Source of the DNA: Hyphomicrobiales bacterium
GTDB lineage: Bacteria; Pseudomonadota; Alphaproteobacteria; Rhizobiales; Rhizobiaceae
Assembly: GCA_900472605.1 (NCBI GenBank)
Contig: UCJD01000036.1
Location: 30,377-94,376, forward strand
Direction: 5' to 3'
Length of the DNA: 64,000 nt
Position 1 is the first letter of the stretch. The number at the start of each line of letters is the position of its first letter. Below, one piece after another: positions 1 through 7,847 of the stretch. Both the position numbers and the translations under genes were made by a program. The notes beneath the pieces were generated by a model. The model saw only the letters and a program-made list of their open reading frames with translations. It did not search any database and was not told the DNA's origin.

Positions 1-1
1 G

Positions 2-85
2 CTGCTCGACATTGGTGCCGGCACGAACGAAGTGCGCCGCATGCTGATTGGACGCGAGGTTATCGGTGAAGGGGGGAGGGGCTGA
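2..85 (+). CDS. acyl-CoA dehydrogenase, C-terminal end only
   Basis: The window opens inside a gene whose last 27 codons read in frame to a TGA at 83-85. The tail contains the stretch IGAGTNEVRRMLIGRE, the usual C-terminal signature of FAD-dependent acyl-CoA dehydrogenases. Its stop overlaps the ATG of the next gene (TGATG), so the two are translationally coupled. Next to methylcrotonyl-type carboxylase genes the natural reading is an isovaleryl-CoA dehydrogenase or a close relative, making the alpha,beta-unsaturated acyl-CoA that the carboxylase uses. The substrate cannot be decided from this fragment. Confidence 0.8.
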   Translation: MLDIGAGTNEVRRMLIGREVIGEGGRG

Positions 86-1680
86 TGCCGGAGCTGCAGA
101 CGATGCTCGATCCCAGCTCGCAAGCGTTCTCGGCGAACCAATCGCACAATCTGGCGCTCGTGCAGACACTCCGCTCCAAGGTGGCGATTGCCGCTCGGGG
201 CGGCCCCGAAAAGCATCGCGAGCGGCACGTCGAACGCGGCAAACTGCTTCCACGTGACCGCGTCCAGCGCCTGCTTGATCCGGGTTCGCCGTTTCTCGAG
301 ATCGGACAGCTTGCCGCCAATGGCATGTATGATGACGAGGCGCCCGGTGCGGGTATGATCGCCGGCATCGGTCGTGTCTCGGGCGTCGATTGCATGATCG
401 TGGCACACGACCCGACCGTGAAGGGTGGCGCCTATTTTCCGATGACGGTGAAGAAGCATCTGCGAGCGCAGGAAATTGCCTGGGAGAATCGGCTTGCCTG
501 TATCTACCTCGTGGACTCGGGCGGCGCCAACCTGCCGCATCAGGCGGAGGTCTTTCCCGATCGCGATCATTTCGGCCGCATCTTCTACAACCAGGCGCAG
601 ATGTCGGCGGCGGGTATCGCCCAGATCGCCTGCGTCATGGGAAGTTGCACCGCAGGTGGGGCTTACGTGCCGGCTATGTCCGATGAAACCGTCATCGTGC
701 GTAATCAGGGAACGATCTTCCTGGCTGGCCCGCCGCTCGTGAAGGCGGCGACGGGTGAAATCATATCGGCTGAGGAACTCGGCGGTGCGGACACGCATGG
801 CCGGAAGTCCGGAGTCGTCGATCATGTCGCGGAGAACGACGAGCACGCGCTTCTGATCGTCCGCGACATCGTCGCGACGCTTAATCGACCCAAGCGGGTG
901 GATATCGAGGTGGCTGAACCGCAGCCGCCGAAGCTCGATCCGCAGGAGCTCTACGGCATCATTCCGCGAGACGTGCGCACGCCATACGATGTCCGTGAGG
1001 TCATCGCCCGTATCGTCGACGGCTCGGAACTGCAGGAGTTCAAGGCGCTCTATGGCACGACGCTGGTCTGCGGCTTTGCGCGGATCTGGGGTATTCCGGT
1101 TGCCATTCTCGCCAATAATGGCGTGCTCTTCTCCGAAAGCGCGCTGAAAGGCGCTCATTTTATCGAGCTTGCCTGCCAGCGGCGCATGCCGCTGCTTTTC
1201 CTGCAGAACATCTCGGGTTTCATGGTCGGCGGGAAGTATGAAGCCGAGGGGATCGCCAAGAACGGAGCGAAACTGGTGACGGCGGTCGCCACCGCATCGG
1301 TGCCGAAGATAACAGTGCTGATCGGCGGCAGCTTTGGCGCGGGCAATTACGGCATGTGCGGCCGCGCTTATCAGCCGCGCTTTCTGTTCACATGGCCGAA
1401 TGCGCGCATCTCCGTCATGGGCGGCGAACAGGCCGCCTCGGTTCTGGCAACAGTGCATCGCGATGCCGAAAGATGGAGCGCCGATGAAACCGAAGCGTTC
1501 AAGGGCCCCATCCGGCAGAAATACGAGGACGAGGGCAACCCCTATTACGCAACAGCGCGGCTGTGGGACGACGGCATCATTGACCCCGCTCAGACGCGCG
1601 ACGTGCTCGGGCTGGCCTTCTCGGCCACCCTTAATGCGCCAATACCGGAGCGCGCCCAATTCGGTCTGTTTCGTATGTAA
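85..1680 (+). CDS. mccB: acyl-CoA carboxylase, carboxyltransferase (beta) subunit, methylcrotonyl-CoA type
   Basis: This 531-residue protein has the two-lobed crotonase-fold carboxyltransferase of biotin-dependent acyl-CoA carboxylases, moving CO2 from carboxybiotin to an acyl-CoA. Segments such as VDSGGANLPHQAEVFPDRDH and CVMGSCTAGGAYVPAMSDE (about residues 150-200) match methylcrotonyl-CoA and geranyl-CoA carboxylase beta chains better than propionyl-CoA carboxylase. Length fits the roughly 535-residue family. A purine-rich GGGGAGGGG stretch precedes the ATG, and the gene overlaps the upstream dehydrogenase by one base. The biotin-carrying partner starts 26 bases downstream. Methylcrotonyl-CoA is the likely substrate; geranyl-CoA is less likely because the rest of the citronellol (atu) gene set is absent. 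Confidence 0.88.
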   Translation: MPELQTMLDPSSQAFSANQSHNLALVQTLRSKVAIAARGGPEKHRERHVERGKLLPRDRVQRLLDPGSPFLEIGQLAANGMYDDEAPGAGMIAGIGRVSGVDCMIVAHDPTVKGGAYFPMTVKKHLRAQEIAWENRLACIYLVDSGGANLPHQAEVFPDRDHFGRIFYNQAQMSAAGIAQIACVMGSCTAGGAYVPAMSDETVIVRNQGTIFLAGPPLVKAATGEIISAEELGGADTHGRKSGVVDHVAENDEHALLIVRDIVATLNRPKRVDIEVAEPQPPKLDPQELYGIIPRDVRTPYDVREVIARIVDGSELQEFKALYGTTLVCGFARIWGIPVAILANNGVLFSESALKGAHFIELACQRRMPLLFLQNISGFMVGGKYEAEGIAKNGAKLVTAVATASVPKITVLIGGSFGAGNYGMCGRAYQPRFLFTWPNARISVMGGEQAASVLATVHRDAERWSADETEAFKGPIRQKYEDEGNPYYATARLWDDGIIDPAQTRDVLGLAFSATLNAPIPERAQFGLFRM

Positions 1681-1706
1681 CCGTAGAGGCGAGAAGAGGA
1701 GAGACC

Positions 1707-3563
1707 GTGATAGACAGCTTGCTGATCGCCAATCGCGGCGAGATCGCGAGGAGGATCATAAGAACGGCGAAAAGGCTGGGCATCCGCGCGATTGCCGTAC
1801 ATTCCGAGATCGATGGCGAGATGCCGTTCGTTCGCGAGGCGAACGAGGCGGTATGCATCGGACCGGCATCGGCAAAGGACAGCTATCTCAGCGCAGGGAG
1901 GATCATCGAGGCCGCGATCCGGACCGGTGCTCAGGCGATCCATCCGGGTTATGGTTTTCTCTCGGAAAATGCCGAGTTTGCCGAAAATGTCACGGCCTCC
2001 GGCCTGATCTGGATCGGCGCGCCGGCGGCTTCGATCCGGGCGATGGGCCTCAAGGATGCGGCCAAGAAGCGGATGATTGCGGCAGGCGTTCCAGTCACGC
2101 CAGGCTATCTCGGCGACGACCAGGCAGACGAACGCCTGCAGCGCGAGGCGGACGCAATCGGTTATCCCGTCCTCGTCAAGGCTGTCGCCGGCGGCGGCGG
2201 GAAGGGCATGCGTCGGGTCGACGACGCTGCAGAATTTCAGGCGGCGCTCGCCAGTTGCCGGCGAGAAGCCATCGCTGCCTTTGGCGACAGCCGGGTGCTG
2301 CTTGAGAAATATATCCTCTCGCCCCGACACATCGAGGTTCAGGTCTTCGGCGATACGCACGGAAACGTAGTCCACCTGTTCGAGCGCGATTGCTCCCTTC
2401 AGCGACGCCATCAAAAGGTTATCGAGGAAGCGCCGGCGCCGGGCATGGATGCATCGACTCGCGAGGCCGTGTGCCAGGCCGCTGTTCAGGCCGCGCGCGC
2501 CGTCGATTACGTCGGCGCGGGGACGATCGAATTCATCGCCGATACATCCGACGGGCTTCGTGCAGATCGCATCTGGTTCATGGAGATGAATACCCGGCTG
2601 CAGGTCGAACATCCCGTTACAGAGGCCATCACCGGCCAGGATCTCGTCGAATGGCAAATACTGGTGGCATCCGGCCAACCGTTGCCTCTGCGGCAGGAGC
2701 AGTTATCGATCAATGGATGGGCGATTGAGGCGAGGCTCTACGCCGAAAACCCTTCCACCGGCTTTCTTCCTTCGACCGGACGGCTGGGCCGTCTGCTGCT
2801 GCCCGAGGGTGTCAGGATCGATAGCGGAGTGGAGGAGGGCAACGAGATCAGTTCCTATTACGATCCGATGATCGCGAAATTGATCAGTCACGGCGCGACG
2901 CGCCAAGGCGCTGCACGGCGATTGGCGCAGGCTGCTGCGGGTGTCGAGGTCTGGCCCGTCCGAACCAACGCCGCCTTCCTGGCGCGCACGCTCGATCATC
3001 CGGACTTTCGGGCCGGCGCAGTCGACACCGGCTTCATCGAGCGGCATGCGACCGATCTGATCCCACCGACCGAGCCCAGCGAGCGCGTGCTGCAAGCGGC
3101 AGCGTGGGCGCTCATGCCAAAGCCGGGCGGTGACATTTGGACGGCCGGAAGCGGGTTCCGAATGAACGCACCACCCTACAGGGAGATTGGCGTCGAGGTC
3201 GCCGGTGTAAACTATCGGGTGGACCTTCGCGACGATGGCGCGCGAGCCGTGACCCATGCCGGCGTGCTTTTTCTGGATGGCGAAGCCTGGGCTTATGGGC
3301 CGCGACGCGCCGGTCGTGCCGGAGGAAGCGCTGGCCAATCCGATGGCGCCATCGTCGCGCCGATGCCGGGCAGGGTAATCGCGCTAATGGTCGCTAAGGG
3401 AGACCGGGTGACCAGAGGACAGCCGCTTGTCGTGATCGAGGCGATGAAAATGGAGCAGACGCTGAGCGCACCGTTCGATGGTGTCGTTTCGGAAATGAAG
3501 GTCCTTGACCAGGTGCAGGTGGCCGAAGGCAGTGTCCTCATGCTGTTGGAAGGAGAGCACTGA
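1707..3563 (+). CDS. mccA: acyl-CoA carboxylase, biotin carboxylase/biotin carrier (alpha) subunit
   Basis: The 618-residue subunit carries an N-terminal biotin carboxylase ATP-grasp domain (about 1-445, with SLLIANRGEIARR at the start and the glycine-rich AGGGGKGMRRV loop), a linker, and a C-terminal biotinyl domain with the EAMKMEQ motif; the biotinylated lysine is residue 581. It carboxylates its own biotin with ATP and bicarbonate and hands CO2 to the beta subunit encoded just upstream. Translation probably starts at GTG 1707, behind GAGGAGAG. Its TGA overlaps the ATG of the MaoC gene, so the operon is coupled. Methylcrotonyl-CoA type is favoured by context. Confidence 0.88.
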   Translation: MIDSLLIANRGEIARRIIRTAKRLGIRAIAVHSEIDGEMPFVREANEAVCIGPASAKDSYLSAGRIIEAAIRTGAQAIHPGYGFLSENAEFAENVTASGLIWIGAPAASIRAMGLKDAAKKRMIAAGVPVTPGYLGDDQADERLQREADAIGYPVLVKAVAGGGGKGMRRVDDAAEFQAALASCRREAIAAFGDSRVLLEKYILSPRHIEVQVFGDTHGNVVHLFERDCSLQRRHQKVIEEAPAPGMDASTREAVCQAAVQAARAVDYVGAGTIEFIADTSDGLRADRIWFMEMNTRLQVEHPVTEAITGQDLVEWQILVASGQPLPLRQEQLSINGWAIEARLYAENPSTGFLPSTGRLGRLLLPEGVRIDSGVEEGNEISSYYDPMIAKLISHGATRQGAARRLAQAAAGVEVWPVRTNAAFLARTLDHPDFRAGAVDTGFIERHATDLIPPTEPSERVLQAAAWALMPKPGGDIWTAGSGFRMNAPPYREIGVEVAGVNYRVDLRDDGARAVTHAGVLFLDGEAWAYGPRRAGRAGGSAGQSDGAIVAPMPGRVIALMVAKGDRVTRGQPLVVIEAMKMEQTLSAPFDGVVSEMKVLDQVQVAEGSVLMLLEGEH

Positions 3564-4015
3564 TGGCTGGACGTCATTTCGAGGACTGGACCATCGGCGA
3601 CAGGATTTTGCACGAGATCCATCGCACGGTCACCGAAACAGACAACCTTCTCTTTTCCGCCATGACCCACAATCCGCAACCGCTGCACATCGATGCGGAA
3701 GCGGCAAAAGCCAGCGAATTCGGCCAGATACTCGTCAACGGCACCTTCACCTTTGCGCTTATGGTCGGGCTTTCTGTCGCGGATACGACGCTGGGCACGC
3801 TGGTCGCGAATTTGGGCTACGACAAGCTGGTCATGCCGATGCCGGTCTTCATTGGTGATACGATGCGCGCTGAAACCGAGGTCACCGACCTCAGGGAGAG
3901 CCGATCGAGGCCGACGGCCGGTATTGTCACCTTCCAGCACGAGTTGATCAATCAGCGTAGCGAAGTGGTTTGCAGGTGCCTGCGCACGGCACTGGTGCAC
4001 AGGAGATCGGCATGA
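3563..4015 (+). CDS. MaoC-family acyl-CoA hydratase/dehydratase
   Basis: A 150-residue single hot-dog-domain protein of the MaoC family. The segment around residues 33-45 (MTHNPQPLHID) is the family's active-site loop, followed by a conserved NGTFTFAL helix. In place of the crotonase-fold 3-methylglutaconyl-CoA hydratase usual in leucine-degradation operons, this small MaoC protein sits directly after the carboxylase and overlaps the lyase gene by four bases (ATGA). I infer that it hydrates the carboxylated enoyl-CoA to a 3-hydroxyacyl-CoA. Known relatives hydrate mesaconyl-CoA or itaconyl-CoA in C5 pathways, so a C5-dicarboxylate role is the main alternative. Confidence 0.8.
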   Translation: MAGRHFEDWTIGDRILHEIHRTVTETDNLLFSAMTHNPQPLHIDAEAAKASEFGQILVNGTFTFALMVGLSVADTTLGTLVANLGYDKLVMPMPVFIGDTMRAETEVTDLRESRSRPTAGIVTFQHELINQRSEVVCRCLRTALVHRRSA

Positions 4016-4854
4016 GGCTGCGGTCACTGCTCTTTGTGCCGGGGGATCGGCCGGATCGCATGCAGAAAGCACTCGCGCTTTCCGCCGATGCGCTGATTCT
4101 CGATCTGGAAGATGCCGTGGCACTTGCCGAGAAGCCTGCGGCCAGAGATTCGATCGCCACTTTCCTGCGATCTGCCGAACGGCGAGCCAAGCTCTTCGTG
4201 CGGGTTAACGCGCTCGGAAGTGATCTTCTGGAGAAGGACCTTGCGTCCATTCTTGATGCCCGGCCCGACGCGCTTGTCCTGCCCAAGGCCGAGGGCAGTG
4301 CAAGTGTCGAGGCCTTGGCGGCCTTGGCTCCTGGGGTGCCGATCATCCCGATCGCGACGGAAACGCCTGCCGCGATCTTTCAACTCGGAAGCTACGCGGC
4401 CGTTCACAGCCTGCTCCTGGGATTGACCTGGGGGGCGGAGGATCTTCCTGCGGCAATCGGCGCAACACGGTCACGGAATGAGGATGGGAGCTATACCTAT
4501 CCCTATGAAATGCTGCGCGCGCTGACATTGTTCGCCGGTCACGCCGCCGGTGCCGCTGTCATCGAGACCATCTACCCGGCACTAGGCGACCTGGAGGGCC
4601 TACGGCGCTACGCGCAGAGGGCGCGTAGCGATGGCTTTACCGGAATGATGGCAATTCATCCATCTCAGCTTCCGGTCATCAACCAGGCCTTTTCGCCGAC
4701 GCAAGCCGAAATCGAAAAGGCTCAAGCCATTGTGGCGGCATTCGAAGCAAATCCGGCAAAAGGCGTGCTCCAACTCGACGGCCAGATGATCGACGCCCCA
4801 CATCTGCGGCAGGCGCGGCGGATACTGGAACTCGCGACTGCAGACAGTTTGTGA
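4012..4854 (+). CDS. CitE-like CoA-ester lyase (HpcH/HpaI aldolase superfamily)
   Basis: The 280-residue protein starts RLRSLLFVPGDRPDRM, the hallmark of CitE/malyl-CoA/citramalyl-CoA lyases, with the acidic metal-binding stretch LILDLEDAV near residue 30. These TIM-barrel, Mg2+-dependent enzymes cleave 3-hydroxyacyl-CoA thioesters to acetyl-CoA plus a keto acid. I chose ATG 4012 because it has an AGGAGA ribosome site, gives the standard N-terminus and overlaps the MaoC stop. As last gene of the operon it fills the slot where a leucine pathway would have HMG-CoA lyase. The exact substrate (HMG-CoA, citramalyl-CoA or malyl-CoA) is not settled by sequence. Confidence 0.82.
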   Translation: MRLRSLLFVPGDRPDRMQKALALSADALILDLEDAVALAEKPAARDSIATFLRSAERRAKLFVRVNALGSDLLEKDLASILDARPDALVLPKAEGSASVEALAALAPGVPIIPIATETPAAIFQLGSYAAVHSLLLGLTWGAEDLPAAIGATRSRNEDGSYTYPYEMLRALTLFAGHAAGAAVIETIYPALGDLEGLRRYAQRARSDGFTGMMAIHPSQLPVINQAFSPTQAEIEKAQAIVAAFEANPAKGVLQLDGQMIDAPHLRQARRILELATADSL

Positions 4855-5050
4855 TGATGTTGGCGGCCTTGAACTGGGCACTGCGAGCTTTCAACGGTTC
4901 CTCGCTAACGTCGCGCTCGGGGGTTGGGAACCAGAAGCTGTATTCTCATAGACATTAAATGTTGCTAATATAAGAGTGGCGTGACGGTCGTGGGTTCACG
5001 TCCGCCTTTTGCTTCAGCGGTAGAGAAGTTCTTGTTCCTGGGAGGGTACG

Positions 5051-5803
5051 ATGCGAAGGTTTCGGGCCTTTTTCACAGCCTGTCCAGACTCGTGCTTGGC
5101 AACGTCCATAACGAAGATGTCCGTTGTCGGGCTCTTTGCGGTGATAAGCCTCGCTGCTGGCGCACAGGCTCAACAGCCAACGGATGCGCAGCGGAATGCC
5201 GTTCGATCCGCTTGCCGATCGGATTTCATCGCGCAGTGCTCCGGCGTGACGCCGGGGGGTATGGAGGCCTTGAACTGCCTTCAGCAGCACAATGCCTCGC
5301 TCTCCAAGTCGTGTCGCGATGCAATCTCGAACCTGGAAGGCACGAAGAAAAGTTCGGTCGACACGCCTTCACAATCCGACATGACCCCGACGGCAGCGAC
5401 AGAAGCTGCTGCACAAAAACAGCCGACCGCCGCGCAACGCGATGCGGTCAAATCGTCCTGCCGATCCGACTTTATGGCTCAGTGCTCGGGCGTGACGCCT
5501 GGGGGAATGCAGGCGCTTGCCTGTCTGCAACAACACCGTGCGGCGCTCTCGCCATCTTGCGAGGCAGCAGTCGGCGCGATTGGTGGAGACGGATCAGCGC
5601 AAGTCACCAGTCCCACGAAACCGCCGGTCGCGTCTTTTACGCCGCGAGAGGAGTTGGTCGTCCTGCGTAATACATGTGGGCCGGACTTCAGGGCGCTTTG
5701 CCGCTCGGTACCGCTTGGCGGCGGTCGCGGCATCAACTGCTTGCGCGGTAACTTTGCGCGCCTGTCTCCTACCTGCCAGCGTGTCCTGAGTAACGGTCTT
5801 TAG
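5051..5803 (+). CDS. secreted protein with three cysteine-rich repeats
   Basis: This 250-residue protein has a long export signal (hydrophobic stretch about 24-40, likely cleavage after AQA) and then three repeats of about 45-60 residues. Each repeat follows the plan C-x3-F-x2-C-x5-GG-x4-L-C-L-x6-L-S-x2-C (around residues 55-95, 135-175 and 210-247), so four cysteines per repeat could form two disulfides in the periplasm. It resembles the cysteine-rich repeat family related to eukaryotic Golgi/FGF-receptor repeats. Low-complexity linkers rich in T, S and P separate the units. ATG 5051 has a GGGAGGG site; ATG 5117 would give a shorter signal peptide. Function is unknown. Confidence 0.75.
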   Translation: MRRFRAFFTACPDSCLATSITKMSVVGLFAVISLAAGAQAQQPTDAQRNAVRSACRSDFIAQCSGVTPGGMEALNCLQQHNASLSKSCRDAISNLEGTKKSSVDTPSQSDMTPTAATEAAAQKQPTAAQRDAVKSSCRSDFMAQCSGVTPGGMQALACLQQHRAALSPSCEAAVGAIGGDGSAQVTSPTKPPVASFTPREELVVLRNTCGPDFRALCRSVPLGGGRGINCLRGNFARLSPTCQRVLSNGL

Positions 5804-5882
5804 GAGTGAATTCATACGGCTGGCTGGCGGTCCCTATGTCGATACGTAAAAGGGCTCGTTCGGAGCGTTTCCGACCTACACC

Positions 5883-6185
5883 TCAATGGGAAATGCATAC
5901 GGTACGCTTTCCGGCCGAACTCTCGTATGTGTTGTCGGTTGCGTGATAGGAAAGATAGCGTTCAGCGCACCAACGGATATGGCTGACTTCGGAGGGCGAC
6001 AGAACGGAATTTTCGCCGTCTCCGACCGCGCCTTCCTGCGTGTATGCGGCGACAGCGCCTTGCGAGCGCGCCTGCATTCCGTCGGCTGCACCGGCCATGC
6101 TGAAGGCGTGAGCCGTACCAACGGACGAAGCGACTAAAACAACTGTCGCGAAAATCGGTGCTACTAATTTAAAGGTCATGGCCAT
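5883..6185 (-). CDS. BA14K-family small secreted/membrane protein
   Basis: A roughly 100-residue protein with an N-terminal hydrophobic signal (FKLVAPIFATVVLVASSVG, cleavage near AHA) and the C-terminal BA14K motif WCAERYLSYHATDNTYESSAG. BA14K proteins are small, often immunoreactive envelope proteins of Rhizobiales, named from Brucella; their biochemical role is unclear. ATG 6185 is preceded at five bases by GGAGG (6191-6195); ATG 6179 is also possible, and reading further upstream adds an unlikely N-terminus. It is transcribed alone, downstream of and in the same direction as pntAB. Confidence 0.75.
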   Translation of the reverse strand: MAMTFKLVAPIFATVVLVASSVGTAHAFSMAGAADGMQARSQGAVAAYTQEGAVGDGENSVLSPSEVSHIRWCAERYLSYHATDNTYESSAGKRTVCISH

Positions 6186-6315
6186 CGCCGCCTCCGGAAT
6201 ATATCTCGGGGAAACAACGAAAGGCGTTAACTTTTGTTCCGTGCGGCCTGGGCGGCCCAGAAACACATCCGGGTTACCCGGAGAATTTCTTTGCCGCGCA
6301 ACTGCTATTCTGCCA

Positions 6316-6336
6316 ACGGGCGCTTAGGGCGCCCGT
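6316..6336 (-). terminator. hairpin downstream of pntB
   Basis: A perfect 8-bp inverted repeat (ACGGGCGC ... GCGCCCGT) with a 5-base loop lies 48 bases past the pntB stop and before the BA14K gene. It lacks a uridine tract on the minus strand, so termination by this hairpin alone is uncertain. Confidence 0.4.
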
Positions 6337-6383
6337 CGGTTTCTTGGATAGGCCAGGATTCCTGGCGCCTCCGGTGTTATCTA

Positions 6384-7817
6384 CTATTGAATTTGGGAGA
6401 CGAGCTCCGTCACCGACTTCTTCGCATCTCCGTAGAACATGCGCGTGTTCTCCTTGTAGAAGAGCGGGTTCTCGATGCCGGAATAGCCCGTGCCCTGCCC
6501 ACGCTTGGAGACGAAGACCTGCTTGGCCTTCCACACTTCGAGAACCGGCATGCCGGCGATCGGCGAATTGGGATCTTCCTGGGCAGCGGGGTTGACGATG
6601 TCGTTGGAGCCGATGACGATGACGACGTCCGTCTCGGGGAAATCCTCGTTAATCTCGTCCATCTCAAGCACGATGTCGTACGGTACCTTTGCCTCGGCCA
6701 GGAGCACGTTCATGTGGCCGGGCAGACGTCCGGCGACCGGATGGATGGCGAAGCGCACAGTCTTGCCGGCAGTCCTGAGCTTGCGGGTGAGTTCGGAAAC
6801 GGCCTGCTGCGCTTGCGCTACGGCCATGCCATAGCCCGGGACGATCACGATGCTATCGGCATCGTTGAGCGCGGAAGCCACGCCTTCGGCATCGATGGCG
6901 ATCTGTTCGCCTTCGATTTCCATTGCAGGCCCCGTGGTTCCGCCGAAGCCGCCGAGAATGACCGACACGAAGGAGCGGTTCATCGCCTTGCACATGATAT
7001 AAGACAGGATCGCGCCCGAAGAGCCGACCAGCGCGCCCGTGACGATCAGAAGATCGTTGCCGAGCGTGAAGCCGATGGCGGCGGCCGCCCAGCCGGAATA
7101 GCTGTTCAGCATCGAGACGACGACAGGCATGTCGGCGCCGCCGATGCCCATGATCAGATGGTAGCCGATGAAGAAGGCAAGCAGCGTCATCAGGATCAGC
7201 GTCCAGACGCCGGCATTGTTCGCGTACATGAGGAGCAGGATGAACGAAAGGATCGCGGCGGCGGCATTGAGGAAATGCCCACCTGGCAGCTTCTTCGCCT
7301 TGCCATCGACCTTGCCGGCCAGCTTGCCGAAGGCGACGACAGAGCCGGTAAACGTGATCGCACCGATGAAGACGCCGAGGAAGACCTCGACCTTCATGAT
7401 CGCGAGCTCGACCGGGGTCTTGTGTGCAAGAATGCCGGCGAAGCCGTCAAGCATCGCGCGGGTTGCTTCATCCATGCCGCCAACGCGCCATGCTTCGATA
7501 TGGGCATTATAACCGATGAAGACGGCGGCGAGGCCGACGAAGGAGTGCAGTGCCGCCACGAGCTGCGGCATTTCTGTCATCTGCACGCGGTTCGCTACGT
7601 AATAGCCGGCGATTGAACCCGCCAGGATCATTGGAAGAATGATGAACCAGTTGCCGACACCGGGACCAAAGATGGTTGCGACAATGGCGAGCGCCATGCC
7701 GACAATGCCGTACCAGGCGGCGCGCTTGGCGCTTTCCTGGCCGGAAAGGCCGCCGAGCGAGAGAATGAAAAGCACAGCCGAAGAGATGTAGGCGGCCGAA
7801 ACGATACCGATCGTCAT
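6384..7817 (-). CDS. pntB: NAD(P) transhydrogenase subunit beta
   Basis: The 477-residue integral membrane subunit of proton-translocating transhydrogenase transfers hydride between NADH and NADP+ at the cost of the proton gradient, mainly to make NADPH. About 260 N-terminal residues form the multi-helix membrane domain II; the remainder is the NADP-binding domain III, with VPGYGMAVAQAQ and the late segment NDIVNPAAQEDPNSPIAGMP typical of the family. It starts 30 bases after pntA and is surely co-transcribed with it. Length is close to the E. coli protein (462). Confidence 0.95.
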   Translation of the reverse strand: MTIGIVSAAYISSAVLFILSLGGLSGQESAKRAAWYGIVGMALAIVATIFGPGVGNWFIILPMILAGSIAGYYVANRVQMTEMPQLVAALHSFVGLAAVFIGYNAHIEAWRVGGMDEATRAMLDGFAGILAHKTPVELAIMKVEVFLGVFIGAITFTGSVVAFGKLAGKVDGKAKKLPGGHFLNAAAAILSFILLLMYANNAGVWTLILMTLLAFFIGYHLIMGIGGADMPVVVSMLNSYSGWAAAAIGFTLGNDLLIVTGALVGSSGAILSYIMCKAMNRSFVSVILGGFGGTTGPAMEIEGEQIAIDAEGVASALNDADSIVIVPGYGMAVAQAQQAVSELTRKLRTAGKTVRFAIHPVAGRLPGHMNVLLAEAKVPYDIVLEMDEINEDFPETDVVIVIGSNDIVNPAAQEDPNSPIAGMPVLEVWKAKQVFVSKRGQGTGYSGIENPLFYKENTRMFYGDAKKSVTELVSQIQ

Positions 7818-7847
7818 ATTGAAAATCCCTTGATATCCCTGGCCCGA

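Noticed and set aside
4980..5050. tRNA-like pieces: GGTCGTGGGTTCACGTCC followed by GCTTCAGCGGTAGAG
   Set aside because: They resemble a T-arm and a D-arm but are in the wrong order and no acceptor or anticodon stem forms. Probably chance, or at most a relic.
6234..7616. Plus-strand open frame of 460 codons opposite pntB
   Set aside because: Antisense shadow of a certain gene; no known domain.
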